NCBI GenBank assembly: GCA_039819065.1
Contig: JBCBSS010000030.1
Location: 1-55,623 of the forward strand
Length of the DNA: 55,623 nt
Direction of reading: 5' to 3'
From: JBCBSS01 sp039819065
Lineage (GTDB): Bacteria; Bacteroidota; Bacteroidia; Cytophagales; Cyclobacteriaceae
In this document: positions 29,801 to 39,800 of the stretch, one piece after another
Layout of the letters: the number at the start of each line of letters is the position of its first letter
How positions within the stretch are numbered: position 1 is the stretch's first letter
Notes under the pieces: model-generated
What the model saw: the letters and a program-made list of their open reading frames with translations, nothing else
The model's database searches: none
What the model was told of the DNA's origin: nothing
Program-made: the position numbers and the translations under genes

Positions 29801-30647
29801 TATCCTCTTCAAGCCCCGCACCAAGGTTGTCATCATTGTAAGAAACTATGTTTTCATCGGTAGTGACCAACAACGTAAAATCGTCCATTCCAGCCAATGA
29901 CCTATAAATATCAAAACCAATTTCATTGTCTGAGTTATCAGTCCAGGCCAAGGTTACCGATGTGCCTGCCGACCCATCAGCCGTCAAACCGGTAGGGGCA
30001 GCAGGTGCCGGGGCAGTGGATGCAGGAACGTATTCCAGCTCAACGGCATTGAGATAACCAAAAGTCCCGGATGTGCCCTTGCTTACCTTCAATATCACCG
30101 TCCCTGTCGCGTCAGGTGATACATTGGCCAGCTCTACCAACTGGTTCTCATTGTTGGTGAAATCTGCAGTGACACTATTGCCATCGATCTCAAATACCGT
30201 ATTCGATGTCTCCGTGCCTGCCCCTTTGGAATTGTCATAACTACTCATCATTCTGAACGTGTAGCTCACCGATGGGTCCAAACCACTGAATTGTATCTCT
30301 TCCGTGTCATTCCTTACCCTGAAGTAACTGCGCATCACATTGACAGGGTACAAAAGTGCCCCTGTTTGCATGCCATCTGTCGTACTGCGGTTGTCCCAGG
30401 CCGTGGCCATACTCATGGTGATGCCCGAGCTGTTGGCATCGCCGTCGACAAGGTTATTTATACTGGCTAAAGCATCATAGCCCGCCGATAGGTTGTTCCA
30501 GGGAGCCGGCCCTTCGGTGGCACTATTGCTGTTAATGTTAATTAGAAGCTTTATGGTCTCGGTTTGAGCATTAACAATCGTGGTTGTTAATGAAAGAATC
30601 AGACTCAGTAATGCTAAAAATCTTAAAGTCATAATCTTAAATATCAT
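23871..30647 (-). CDS. Giant RHS-core protein with malectin-like, fn3, LRR and LamG domains and a variable C-terminal tail
   Basis: A 2258-aa Sec-exported protein (signal peptide ending TTIVNAQ). Order of parts: galactose-binding/malectin-like domain (residues 38-208); fn3 (215-305); a MopE-like Asp-rich metal-binding motif with DNDGDTFSE and DCDDTDATIYPGA (309-352); a nearly identical second copy of the first domain (365-535); fn3 (545-630); a third malectin-like domain (640-815); fn3 (820-910); plant-type leucine-rich repeats with LHGHLPSTIGNLGALERLTL and LQGQIPSEIGDL (932-1115); an Ig-like stretch; YD repeats (1239-1450); LamG-like lectin (1780-1990); RHS core (YGYQGEYAEEDDETGWNSF, YDATIGRWTSVDPYREFYSP, NLADPTGG) at about 2003-2075; and a tail of about 180 aa. 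RHS shells enclose and cut off such tails, which are often toxins; no toxin motif is recognised here and no immunity gene follows. It has no PAAR, T6SS or T9SS sorting signal. Confidence 0.9.
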   Translation of the reverse strand: MIFKIMTLRFLALLSLILSLTTTIVNAQTETIKLLININSNSATEGPAPWNNLSAGYDALASINNLVDGDANSSGITMSMATAWDNRSTTDGMQTGALLYPVNVMRSYFRVRNDTEEIQFSGLDPSVSYTFRMMSSYDNSKGAGTETSNTVFEIDGNSVTADFTNNENQLVELANVSPDATGTVILKVSKGTSGTFGYLNAVELEYVPASTAPAPAAPTGLTADGSAGTSVTLAWTDNSDNEIGFDIYRSLAGMDDFTLLVTTDENIVSYNDDNLGAGLEEDTGYDYRVLARASPTNFSIAAEISVVTASVDNDGDTFSEVEGDCDDTDATIYPGATEIPDDGIDQDCDGVDLVTVATRKLLININSNSATEGPAPWNNLSAGYDALASINNLVDGDANSSGITMSMATAWDNRSTTDGMQTGALLYPVNVMRSYFRVRNDTEEIQIRGLDPSVSYTFRMMSSYDNSKGAGTETSNTVFEIDGNGVTADFTNNENQLVELANVSPDATGTVILKVSKGASGTFGYLNAVELEYIPAPIIPAPAAPTGLVADGSSGTSVTLTWTDNSDNETGFEIERATISSGYEPIGVVPEGTTTFSDNGLAPDIYIYRVRATGTTSDLDSEFSSDAMATIVDTDPGAATKRVYLIDLGNPSNSTPGNWNNVTGPQATGMRILNMADMEGVSSPMSFEVVSDASEGYGNGSNLDGYTGETLGQPGTANSDSYFARGAGGTYKLTGFNSFRTYDLVIFGSRMGAGNRVGSYTVNGETQILDALNNSSNVISFTDLQPDSNNEILLDFRPAPGSTFGYLNVLKVIEKSAPLDGPTNLTAVATPGQITLTWTDNSDNGGSFQIRRSTVPNDDNAPFAGAQTGSTSFVDLTIEPNQTYYYQVRGSTFEKVSEYSNEVMVQSLDRNQGLIADDIEISALRDLFGATEGLQWFNKTGWPTSQSEWDLITEIEQLEGWHGVTIADGDITELGFTENNLHGHLPSTIGNLGALERLTLFNNKLQGQIPSEIGDLQLLTLLNITDDHLDANVTTSIYSLSNLTNLRLGGRGFSGHLPDGIASLTKLRFLFIMETDLSGPLPDDLTALPDLIFVGIIGNYFDALPDFSGSGQSLTLDVHNNALAFNHLEPNVEAANVSFILYQRQKNPDEIRDVVIDENDNFTITNDRKGGTFTTYRWEYQDEFRAWTDVPGADQPDLVLSGVDESFIGRHYRCVMTNSLVTGLTIYSSVFRVAAINDRAETDYEVKPLYDGTITSVQWRSEKPFDVTETEFEDDGWGAYLFEYDDKYQLKEAFWGERDGTGLISVNNNRYRLTNLNYDANGNILSLKRYNNAGESKHSFIYNYNSDPLATPTNQLEGIPGYASYHYNSIGQLTHESSEQTPNKYVQYDITGKVMAIYSHATYNEATEAYDFEDEFKKVSYTYDDRGFRLMKRDEETGQETWYIRDASGNLVTIYERADEAPSPIKTEVPIYGSNKIGVYYPQQDGTTAYELTDHLGNVRAVIKRQNVIVTATMEDIEQVDMLNPRVEEMQYFENLVETAIDDVNHNHTPYADASFSSFLYWGGAADLNSQPIGPSTGFRVMAGDNILLEVQAQYLDEQTTYNRTAPISSIIGQLSGSFTGVIAPDAASVINDMITAANGALLILPESNGDQVPHAYLNYVLFDDDLILKNAGAKRVSADAIYGSGSEFEYLTFDAAIVPEEDGYIFVWVSNESPQTAVWFDDLKVSIMDREVVTQSTDYYPFGSVSRRYNTPNNYFEPAEEPEDAGSSTLLESNIARFEFDYNTKDASGKENQLTMNGGRLGIDLSRNQDRALSLDGRDDYSSIPNAPHFDFGAEDFAVSFWVDKRIASQGTQNLGGVGVWDIDGVPSENQWHITLGDLSDIEDFKDIDPPTFMINTGEEHVLISSQPLKSKWTHIVGMRSGNFISLYMDGSKVGELDIGNAPIPNSALPISIGRMSSITDTYSMADFDDVQIFDRALTSAEIDQLARKLPLEEIEQPLPERPVAFGQYYRYGYQGEYAEEDDETGWNSFELRMYDATIGRWTSVDPYREFYSPYVGMGNDHINLADPTGGMTGPGPYLPGIDFSGLVGAFKRFWGIKDGPQPIKAKSQAEIFMDRLKSLPSANIIIYGPGGTEHVIDLASGEWGDGPTAVLDLGEENIFSVLNLLTASNELSALSLFLEIHQKNPANKQVVIEGNVYDKYDNSSKFKGLYYSPFEVDSKTGPEFYYDFIENKDGTYTVLPIKPEHVEQYLKQKNSK
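29042..29555 (-). repeat. Internal duplication copy B in the RHS gene
   Basis: Nearly identical at nucleotide level to 30023-30536, offset 981 bp (327 codons), with long runs of identity that include synonymous positions. It encodes residues about 365-535. This points to a recent tandem duplication or gene conversion. Confidence 0.92.
30023..30536 (-). repeat. Internal duplication copy A in the RHS gene
   Basis: Upstream partner of the 29042-29555 copy; it encodes the first malectin-like domain (about residues 38-208). The two copies differ at only a few positions (for example FSGLDP against IRGLDP). Confidence 0.92.
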
Positions 30648-30658
30648 GTTGTGATTGG

Positions 30659-33600
30659 TTATTGGTCTGATGTTTGTTGGTCAAGCAGACGCTTTAATTG
30701 CTCTCCATATCTCGGTTTTTCTGCACTGTACTGCTTAAAACCTGATTCATTTGGTGCTTGCATTGTAGGCATAAAAAGATCAAACATCGACGCAATCTGA
30801 ATTGGCTGAAATTCTTCACCAGCCAAACCATGAAATTCAAGCGGGTTTGGGTGATTATCCAGCGCAGAAATCTGGAAGAGCCCGTTCATATTATTTTCAT
30901 AATAATTCAGGATCATGCCGAAAACATCTTTTCTAAAGCCGTTACCGCCTCCGTCGTTTCCCGGATCAAGTCCAGGGTCAGAATCTGGGTGATTAATTGA
31001 TTTCAGCCAACCTTGAATGTTATATACAAAGTCAATACCCTGCAGATCATTGGCCAACTCAATTCGCTTTAAAGGCCCATGTAAATAGTAAATGTATTTG
31101 GCTTGAAGCTGGGCATTATCGATATTTCCGTCTAAACTGGTTAATGTCCTGCTTAACCTTTTGTCTGCATCATATTGATAATGATGAAAGAACTGGTCTT
31201 TTGTAGTACCATCGGGCTCATAGGACTTATACGCGACCTGAAGAACATTGCCTAAAAGGTCGTAGTTATACTCAATCACAAAGGTTACAGGTAAGTTAAC
31301 AGGCTTTTGCGCCATCCATTCCACTCTACCCTGCTCATCATAGCTGTACCAGGTTTTGATATCTTTATTTTCTGTCCAACTAACCGCACCCAGTACAAAA
31401 TCTTGATTGTAGTCGGTTAACTTAGTCACGGTTTGAAAGTCAAAGTCAGGCAAATCATAATTGGTTTTCACCCACTGCCTTTTGTTGGCAGATAATCCTG
31501 GTATCCTATCAATCGTCGACAATAAATCATCAATAGTAGGATTGAGGTTTGGATTGATGAACTCAAAGTCCAAAGTATTTTCAGGAGCCTCAGGTATAAT
31601 ATCGATTTCCCCGAATTCAATTGGCCGCCCTAGACTGTCATAGTCAGTATAAGAAAAGTCTAAACCAACCTTTTGCTGGGCATTTTGTGAATAACGGATA
31701 CTACCATCTTTCCTGTAACGGTACTTAGTCTCTCCAACATCCGGTTCTCTTGTAGATTCAAGCCAACCCTGATGGTTGTAGGCATAGTATGTGGTAAAGG
31801 GCAAATTATTTATATCGAAGTCATCCACTCCGTTGGGACTATTCAGTATGTCTAGAACCCCGTTAGGTGCGATAGAAGCAATTAATCTATTCGCCCCGTC
31901 ATAATAATTGAATGAAGTATTACTAAACCTGACTGAACCGGAAGGCTGAATATCAATATACCCTAGTCTGACATCGAGATTACCTGTCCCCGGAACCCCG
32001 GATACCCATAACCCGATCGCCTCATATTCTTCGGTAGCCTCAAAATCTATTGTTCCATCGAAGCTACCACTGGATACAAACTGTGACCCCAAACCAACTT
32101 CTGTACCGTCACTCCGGATCCCACTGATAAAAATAGAATAGACATTGTTCGTATTACCCCTGGCCATTTGTATATATGCCGAGTACTCTCCGGGTAAGAT
32201 GGTGATATCATTAACAAGCGTATTCGTATTGCACTCACTGCCATCCATACTGAAGGCCCTAAGCTCGTGGTCAAAAGAAAGTTCGCTATATGCCCACCTC
32301 AAATCGCCTTGCTCAAGATTTCTCCAGGGGCTGAGACTACCATTGCTGAAGTCTCTATTTCCAACACCGGGAAATTTCGCATTCTGCGTTATCAAAACGT
32401 TACCACTCTTATCTTCGACTATTTCGGACCTTATATCATTTTGATCTACAAACACTTCTTTAATCGCTTGGCTTTGCAAAGTAGTATTTCCATAGACTTC
32501 AAATAGTTTATTACGGATGGTTAGATAGTCGTCAAGTTCATCGGTAACAGATAAGCGTTCCGTTTTGACTTCTTTTCCGGAACCAAGCTTATAGCGGTTT
32601 CCAGGAATAGTGGATCGCTTAAGCTCTTCAGTACCATCATCATAATACTCAACCCGAGCATACGGAAAGTCAGTAACAGGCACAGATGCCTCAAGGGTAT
32701 TGCCCGTACTATAATACTGGCCTAACCCAGATGTTTTGCTGATTGGATCCGGATTAAGAAATTTGAATGATTGTAACGGGTTGTCAAAGTTTAGATAACC
32801 GTACGGATCACCATTATTGTCAGTAACAAAGTTTTCAAGGTAAGAAAACTCAGTCAATAGAAATGGAGCATTCAATGTGTTGATTACCGGTCGATAAAGG
32901 CGGTCATATACAGGTTGATTAACCAGTATTGTGCCGTCCGTAAAGCCCTTGGTCTGGTTTTGAACAACCTGTCCAACCAGATCAAAGTATATTCGTGACC
33001 CCGATATAGGATTACCGTATTCATCGTAGGATGTAGCAGTTATGTGGTTTAAACTTGAGTTGCAGCTGGCTTGAACATTAATATCAATTATTGCAAAATC
33101 AGTTGTTTTACACCCATTGGCATCCTGTCCGAATAAATGATACAAATATGTTCCCTCATCTAATTGGCCAAGATCCAAAATATCTTCTTCAACTACGGCA
33201 GTAGACTGTTGGTCTTCCCAAATGAATGATGAAATTCCCGTAGGTATATCGGGTGCAATAACCACATTCTGTTGACCACAAAACGAATACGTCTCATCTG
33301 ATAGGCTTAAGTTAGGACTGGGCAGCACAGTTATATTGATACTACCAGATGATGATTCTTGTCCCGAGCAATAGTCTACATCCCCCGTTACCGTGATGTC
33401 CATATCCTCGCTTATTACAACGCTTATCGGGTTGGTAGTGCCTAATGAAGTCTCACCATCAAACCATTCAACACCTGTTGCATTAGTCGCCGTTAATTCT
33501 ATTTCATCATTTAGGCATGGATTGGCATCAGAAGCATTGATCTGGACTGATGGTATAGTCGGTGGAGATACCGTTATTGAAACACTTTGAGGAGCATCCC

Positions 33601-33883
33601 CGCACTCTCCTCCCTCAAATGCGACGTATTGATAAAGGATTTGTGCAGTTCCACTGAAAGTGCTACTCCATTCCACTTCAGCCTGGTTCGTAACCCCCGG
33701 GGAACTCACAGAAACGCGAGCCGAAAGCGGAGTAACTATCCAGGCACCAGAAGCAGTCCCACAATTTGGGGGCCCTTGATAGGTCACAGTGCTACCCGGA
33801 CAAGCCGGTCCATCACTTACAATTGTCTGAGCAAAAATATGTCCTGATAAAAACGTGATTATGATTAATAGATAGTATCTCAT
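30659..33883 (-). CDS. DUF6443/YD-repeat exported protein, middle piece of a three-part RHS shell
   Basis: A 1074-aa protein with a signal peptide (MRYYLLIIITFLSGHIFAQ). Residues about 20-275 hold Ig/PKD-like domains with paired Cys. Residues 280-400 match the DUF6443-type region of Bacteroidota RHS proteins (SYDEYGNPISGSRIYFD, QPVYDRLYRPVIN, KTSGLGQYYSTGNTLEAS). About 515-640 looks like a carbohydrate-binding-type sandwich. YD repeats follow at about 650-1000 (TKYRYRKDGSIRYSQN, WYSYDEQGRVEWMA, YNYDLLGNVLQVAYKSYEPDG). There is no RHS core and no C-terminal tail domain. It starts 1 bp after the 1998-aa gene and ends 11 bp before the RHS-core gene, so the three likely act as one assembly. Confidence 0.85.
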   Translation of the reverse strand: MRYYLLIIITFLSGHIFAQTIVSDGPACPGSTVTYQGPPNCGTASGAWIVTPLSARVSVSSPGVTNQAEVEWSSTFSGTAQILYQYVAFEGGECGDAPQSVSITVSPPTIPSVQINASDANPCLNDEIELTATNATGVEWFDGETSLGTTNPISVVISEDMDITVTGDVDYCSGQESSSGSINITVLPSPNLSLSDETYSFCGQQNVVIAPDIPTGISSFIWEDQQSTAVVEEDILDLGQLDEGTYLYHLFGQDANGCKTTDFAIIDINVQASCNSSLNHITATSYDEYGNPISGSRIYFDLVGQVVQNQTKGFTDGTILVNQPVYDRLYRPVINTLNAPFLLTEFSYLENFVTDNNGDPYGYLNFDNPLQSFKFLNPDPISKTSGLGQYYSTGNTLEASVPVTDFPYARVEYYDDGTEELKRSTIPGNRYKLGSGKEVKTERLSVTDELDDYLTIRNKLFEVYGNTTLQSQAIKEVFVDQNDIRSEIVEDKSGNVLITQNAKFPGVGNRDFSNGSLSPWRNLEQGDLRWAYSELSFDHELRAFSMDGSECNTNTLVNDITILPGEYSAYIQMARGNTNNVYSIFISGIRSDGTEVGLGSQFVSSGSFDGTIDFEATEEYEAIGLWVSGVPGTGNLDVRLGYIDIQPSGSVRFSNTSFNYYDGANRLIASIAPNGVLDILNSPNGVDDFDINNLPFTTYYAYNHQGWLESTREPDVGETKYRYRKDGSIRYSQNAQQKVGLDFSYTDYDSLGRPIEFGEIDIIPEAPENTLDFEFINPNLNPTIDDLLSTIDRIPGLSANKRQWVKTNYDLPDFDFQTVTKLTDYNQDFVLGAVSWTENKDIKTWYSYDEQGRVEWMAQKPVNLPVTFVIEYNYDLLGNVLQVAYKSYEPDGTTKDQFFHHYQYDADKRLSRTLTSLDGNIDNAQLQAKYIYYLHGPLKRIELANDLQGIDFVYNIQGWLKSINHPDSDPGLDPGNDGGGNGFRKDVFGMILNYYENNMNGLFQISALDNHPNPLEFHGLAGEEFQPIQIASMFDLFMPTMQAPNESGFKQYSAEKPRYGEQLKRLLDQQTSDQ

Positions 33884-33884
33884 C

Positions 33885-36800
33885 TTATTGACCGTTGTTT
33901 CTTGAATAAATGATTTCTTGTGAGGAAAGCCTTACCCGACCATCATAGTGGCCATCAAGATCGCGGTCGAAAGTCTCCCTCCAAACCTCTGTAAGCCTTC
34001 CTACGCCGTCGTACCTATATTCTGTATATACATTATTAGCATCTAGTATGTGGGTTAATTCTCCCCATTGGTTATACACATAACTGGTCATGACCGCATC
34101 AACCGGATGAACTCTGAAATCGTCCTGGAGGGTTATGCCAGAGCCTTCTGTCCATATTTCAATTTCGTTTAGGTTATCGGCAGAGACAGTGATGTATCCT
34201 CTCAATAAATACCATCTGTCTTCCTCACTGTCGCTCACTTGCACCCACTTACGCGGTAAAAGCTCAGCGAAGCTAATTGACCCTAAGGAATTGTCGTTTC
34301 TTGTCTCCCTATACTTGATGGCAGAATTTCTAGAAGTGGTCCAAAAGGATACCAAATACTTTTCTGAAGAAGGGTTCTCTATCTTATAGGAGAAGCCCTT
34401 AGATGTCGCGTCTCGGGATTGTACAAAATGGATTCCGGTGTGTCCGTAACCTTCTACCCATTCACCTTCCAGCTTTACTCCTCCTCCGAAATACCCATCT
34501 ACAGGCGTATCTTCAGCACCAGAATAAGCAAATTCATTGTATTCGGCATTAGCTACGGTAGTATAGACCTGTTCCCGACGGATGTCCATTTTGGTGGCAG
34601 CATAATTACCATTTATATCCTTAGCCTCTAATGGTTGAGAATAGATGTCATACAAGGTCACTTCCGAATTTTTCTGCCACTGTTCTGAGATAGGCTCTTG
34701 ACCCGCCTCCCAGGAATCAAATCGTTCAAAAGAATTGAATGGGTACAATCCATCCGGTTGTGTTGTAAGGTCTATGTTATCACCCAAATATTGATAAGAA
34801 CGATGTTGTCTAAACGACCCAAGGATTTCGCTGTTCCTGGAAACTCCTGAAGCAATGTCTTGAGATAACCTAACCTCATACCTCCAATAACTACCATTAT
34901 CTTGAAATGATAATACTCTTCCCAAAATCGGAGCATTGAAATAGCTAAACTTGAACCTCTCTCCAACCTCCAATTTGTTAAGTTTATCATAATCATCAGC
35001 ATACCATAAAATCTGGTCTGGTGTTGCATTAGCGCTGAAAGTCAAAGCCACTTGATCAAGCAATGGCTGTCCTAGGATCTTAGAATTAGAATTCCACGTT
35101 TGGGCAGTAGCCGAAACCAATGATTTTCTAATTCTTTGTATAGGGACACCAATTTGCGCCGTGGTTATGGTGGGAGCACGACCATCCATTTGGATGTAGA
35201 AGTGATCATTAGCTGCTCCAAATTGACCAGTCGTTTTGGCAACAAATTCCTGCCCATTTAGTATGAATTTGATATGATCGCCAACAGCAAGCCCTTCTCT
35301 ATTCACTTGTATTACCCACGCACTGGCTGGGTTCGGATATAGATCTATCGATATTGGATTATCAAGTGGCAAGACTGAATAAGCAAACTCTATATTTTCA
35401 GCTTCTTGAGTCAGCATATTCGCGCCACCATTTAAAGCAAGTCCCATGCCCGGATATTTATGGTAGGCCGGAATCGTCTCACTCACGAGTTGATTACCGT
35501 AACTATCTTCAACCAAGGTTTTGGTGGTTTGCCCGGAAAAGAAGTCAAACGCCAAAAAGCTGGTTCTGGTGGTTACTCCTCTTTTTAGATCTTCCTCGAC
35601 TGTCTCTGTCAGTATGTCTACATAATCTGACTTCTTGGTGACCAGTGCCCTGTGATAATCATACACAGATTCAAAATCGTAAGGTGGCTCATAATCAGTG
35701 ACGTAGAACTTATTACGCCGGAAATGCTTATGCGCAGATTGCTCAATCACTCCTTGTTTTTGATCCTTAAGCACTTCCTCGAACGTAGAAGTCTCAGTGT
35801 CCAACAAATAGTTATTGGTAGTTCGATATACTACCTCACCGGCTTGATTTATTCTCTCATGTTTTTCCAGATTTCCTATTCTATGCGTATAGTTTTTAAG
35901 TTCAAGCTTGGCTGATCGATTACCAGCTAGTGTATTCGTAATTTCTCGCTCCTTTTGTACCATATCCTCAGAAAATACGGTATGCTGATACCTGTTTTTA
36001 AAATCAGCTTCAAAGTCGTTCACACCATTTTGAACGGTTACCGTCCCATAGTACACGCCAACAGGTATTTCCGTGATGTTGGCCATCACCTTTTCATTGG
36101 CTTCGTTAGCTTTATTCTGGAAACTACTGCGTGCCTCATCGAACACCCTTAGCACATCGGTATTAGTGTCTTTTAAGGAATTATAGAAATAGTCATTGTG
36201 AACGTCATAGCTAACATTGATGGCATTATATGGTTTATAGCTACTGACACCAGAAGTCTGACCGGTAACTACATCATTATAATTGTATGTAGTCCAGCTT
36301 TCTCTTCCTGAAAAACCATCCAAAACGCTTATTTTATTAACTCTTACTCCACCTCCTTTATGAATCACCGGATCAGTTTTGATAAAAGCTGATACAAAAT
36401 GAGGTATGGCATTAACATTAGAACCGGAAATGTTAACTGTCCTCTCACTTAATAATTGGTATAAGGTCGGATGACTTACGATGATACGATCATCATTGAG
36501 ACTCACCACAGTACCCAACTGATCGTCTAATGTCTGATGACGGGCCATACCCGAACTCAACTCTTCCATAGTAAGTGCTTTCAAATCTACTGATACCCCA
36601 GGCGTTAGCCTTTGCATCAGGACTGAAGACTTTTCTTTTAAAGTGAGGATCACTTGGTTAAGAGTCGTACTTTTCTCCATTTCACCAATTTCGTATTGCT
36701 GACCGCTATTCAAAACGGAGGTATATTCGTCCGCTTCGTATTCCACGTTTATTTCAGCACCTAAAGGGCTGGTGATCCTGGTCAGAGACCATGCGTCAAG

Positions 36801-39800
36801 GTTATCTGCCGAGTTTTCAGTCACTTCTCTACTATAGGGTAGTACTGCTTTCTGTTCATCTGTGGGATTAGGAAAGACCACTAGCCGTCCGTCGTTATCT
36901 CTATTGGCAGCTATATTGGCCGGAACAGAACTGCCACTGAAATCATCTTTATAATACCCCCACTCGTCATAATAATTAGTTTGATAATCTGGGTTGTTGC
37001 CATACTCGAATGCATATGGTGGGACTACACTCTCTCCGCGTTTACCCAAAACATCGACACTTTTCAATGTGAGTTTACCTGTTCTTTCAAATCTGACATC
37101 CGCACCGCCGTTTAAAAGCAAACCATCGCCAGTTTCGCACCCTTGATTGACAAGGTCGAATAAGTATGTACTGTTTTCTCCATACATTTCGTATACACCT
37201 ACTCCACATGGAGGAGAGGATATTCTAAGGTCGTTAGGGACTGGGATATCATACCCTTTAGGGAAACATAAAGGGTCTGGTGGAGTAGAAGTATTACCGA
37301 AGTCAGAATAATGAGCTATAGAGTTCGGTACGCCATCCGCCAAAGAATAATCATAGTTAAAATCTACAATGCGAAGTGATGATGCTTCCAAACCATTATT
37401 ACCTCCAAGAATACCATCAATATCGCCGTCGTCTAGTACCTGGTCTCCGTTATGATATTTGACATACACAAAGTCCTCGCCTTCTCTTATGTTTGGCCCG
37501 GTAGGCACATCTACCTCTGCTCCTTCATAAGGATAGGCATGAGGCCCATCATTATATTTATCTCCAGCGGCTTTATCTATATTGATTTGACTATAATCAT
37601 CCTTATCCAGCAGATAAATTGCATCTAATTTCATAGTAGCAACTGGCGCTACATAGTAACGTAATGAGCCTAAGTCTTGAAACCGATCGGTTCTATCGGG
37701 ATACGTAAAATTATATTCTCTTGGATTACTTCCACCTTCCAATCGGCTCGTCACCCCATATCCATCCTTTCTCTTTGACTTGGCAAATAAGGCAATATGT
37801 GATTTAGTTTCAATGGCATCCAGGTAATAGAGCTCCTTCATGCCGTAAGTAAAAGTCATTACATCGGCATTGATATCTTGTGCATATCCTTGGTGAGGTG
37901 TTCGCCACTGATAACTATCTGTCCACATGCCATAATCAAACTTGACCCAATATCCCCAGTCGTCATCATCCAAAACACCATTAGTATTTCTATCGACGAA
38001 GTCAGGACCTGTCACCGCCGTAAGTAACCAGGTATAAGCATAGGGTGCTCTATTGAAGTTTTCTCTGTGTTCAGCAACGTTTTCCCTGGTTTCTTTTATT
38101 CGGGTACGAGAGTATTCGTTATAGTTGTAAACGGGCAAGGCATAATGATAAGTGACACCACTTTCATTTGTTACCTTAAACCCACCTATTTTCTCTCTGA
38201 GATCGTAGTTTTTAGGTTTGAGGCTTTTATAGTAGAAGTCACCGGGGCAATTGATCAATACATCAGTATCACAATACTGGTCACCCACAAAGGAGGCTTC
38301 ATTGTGTTCTGAGTCAAAAGGAGATTGGAAATTATTGAGGCAATAAGATAAGCTTGCTTCAGGCTGCAAATAGTTCTCATAGACTTCATAGTCTAACTGG
38401 CGGTCTGAAGGGTCTTGGTAAAAGTCCATGAAGCCCTGAGCCTTTGCTGAACCAGACACGATCTCCTCATTGGTAAACCACTGGATACCCCTTGAACCTG
38501 CGATACGCTGCTCTTTACCACTCAATCGAAGTCCGTCATTGTGCCCAGTGACATTGTGTTCCGTTGTTCTGAAAACATTGGAAGCATCAGACAGGATGTC
38601 AGCCGCATCTATATCCACTCTGTTAGAGTAATCACCTAAAAATCTAAAATCAACCTTGTCAATTTCAAACTGGGTTCCTAACGTTTGATATTGCATGAGG
38701 GGGTTGTTTATAGAAGGTATCCCGCTGAGCAAACTTGCAGCATAGTAACTCTGACCAAATAAATCTCCATTTTCAGCTACATACGGTTCTATCATACCAC
38801 TTATTCCCTGACCTAGTACCTGGTAGCTATCGTAATTGAGAAAACTGCCTCCGATTTGAAGTTCGGGGTTATTCTCTGCCGCAGCTTCATTAATTACATC
38901 ATCATATAAATGATACACGTCTCCGCTGTGTGTGATCAAAACGTTGTTCTCCAGTCGGTCTTGATCAAGGTCATTGTTGGCGTTTCTAGGGTAAAGTGAC
39001 CCATAGGTCTTCATTACTGCGGTTTCACTAGACCAATACCGGGTATACTTTTTTGTAACGTCTAATACAACAGTTAATGGCTTACCACCAAAACCACCAC
39101 TTTTATTTTCCACGCTGGTATAAGAACTAATTCTTCCCGCCGAGCTATTCTTTGGCGCAATATCAGCAGAAGATCTTGCAAAGCTCTTTAGCCCATTAGA
39201 AGATATTGAAGCACCTGTAGACAAAGAACCCGCAAATCTGTTACCTACACTAACAGATCTATAAGCTGAAACCTTACCATCAGATACAGTTATTCCATTA
39301 GATAAGGATGCTCTTGGAGAAACTGGACTTTCGCCAAAAGTATAACCAGCTCCAGATGATACGGAAAAACTTCTGGATACTCCTTCATAAGTGTCTGAAG
39401 TAGTTGATAGACTAAAATTCAGCGATGAACTTACGTCACCTGCTAACTTCCCTCCTAGTGCCAAATTGTAAGTATCCGTAGTTCTTTCACCTCCATCAGA
39501 ATAATCCAGGGTCTTGTATTCTACGTCATTGGCATCATCAGCAAAACCTTGTACAGATCTGTTGATGGCACCTGGATTTATATTCCATCCAAGCCCTACC
39601 CATGATGACTCTTGATTATGCTTAATTCCGCCATGATATGATAGTGAAAGCGGGTAACCTCCACCTGGGCCTGGTACTTCCAGTATTGGCATGTTGTATA
39701 CAAAGTCGCCATTGAGCATATTAACCATATCGGTAGTGTCTACCGGTTCAAAGCTGGTATACTCTGGTGCTGTAGGACCAGCGGTCAATGCATAAGACAC

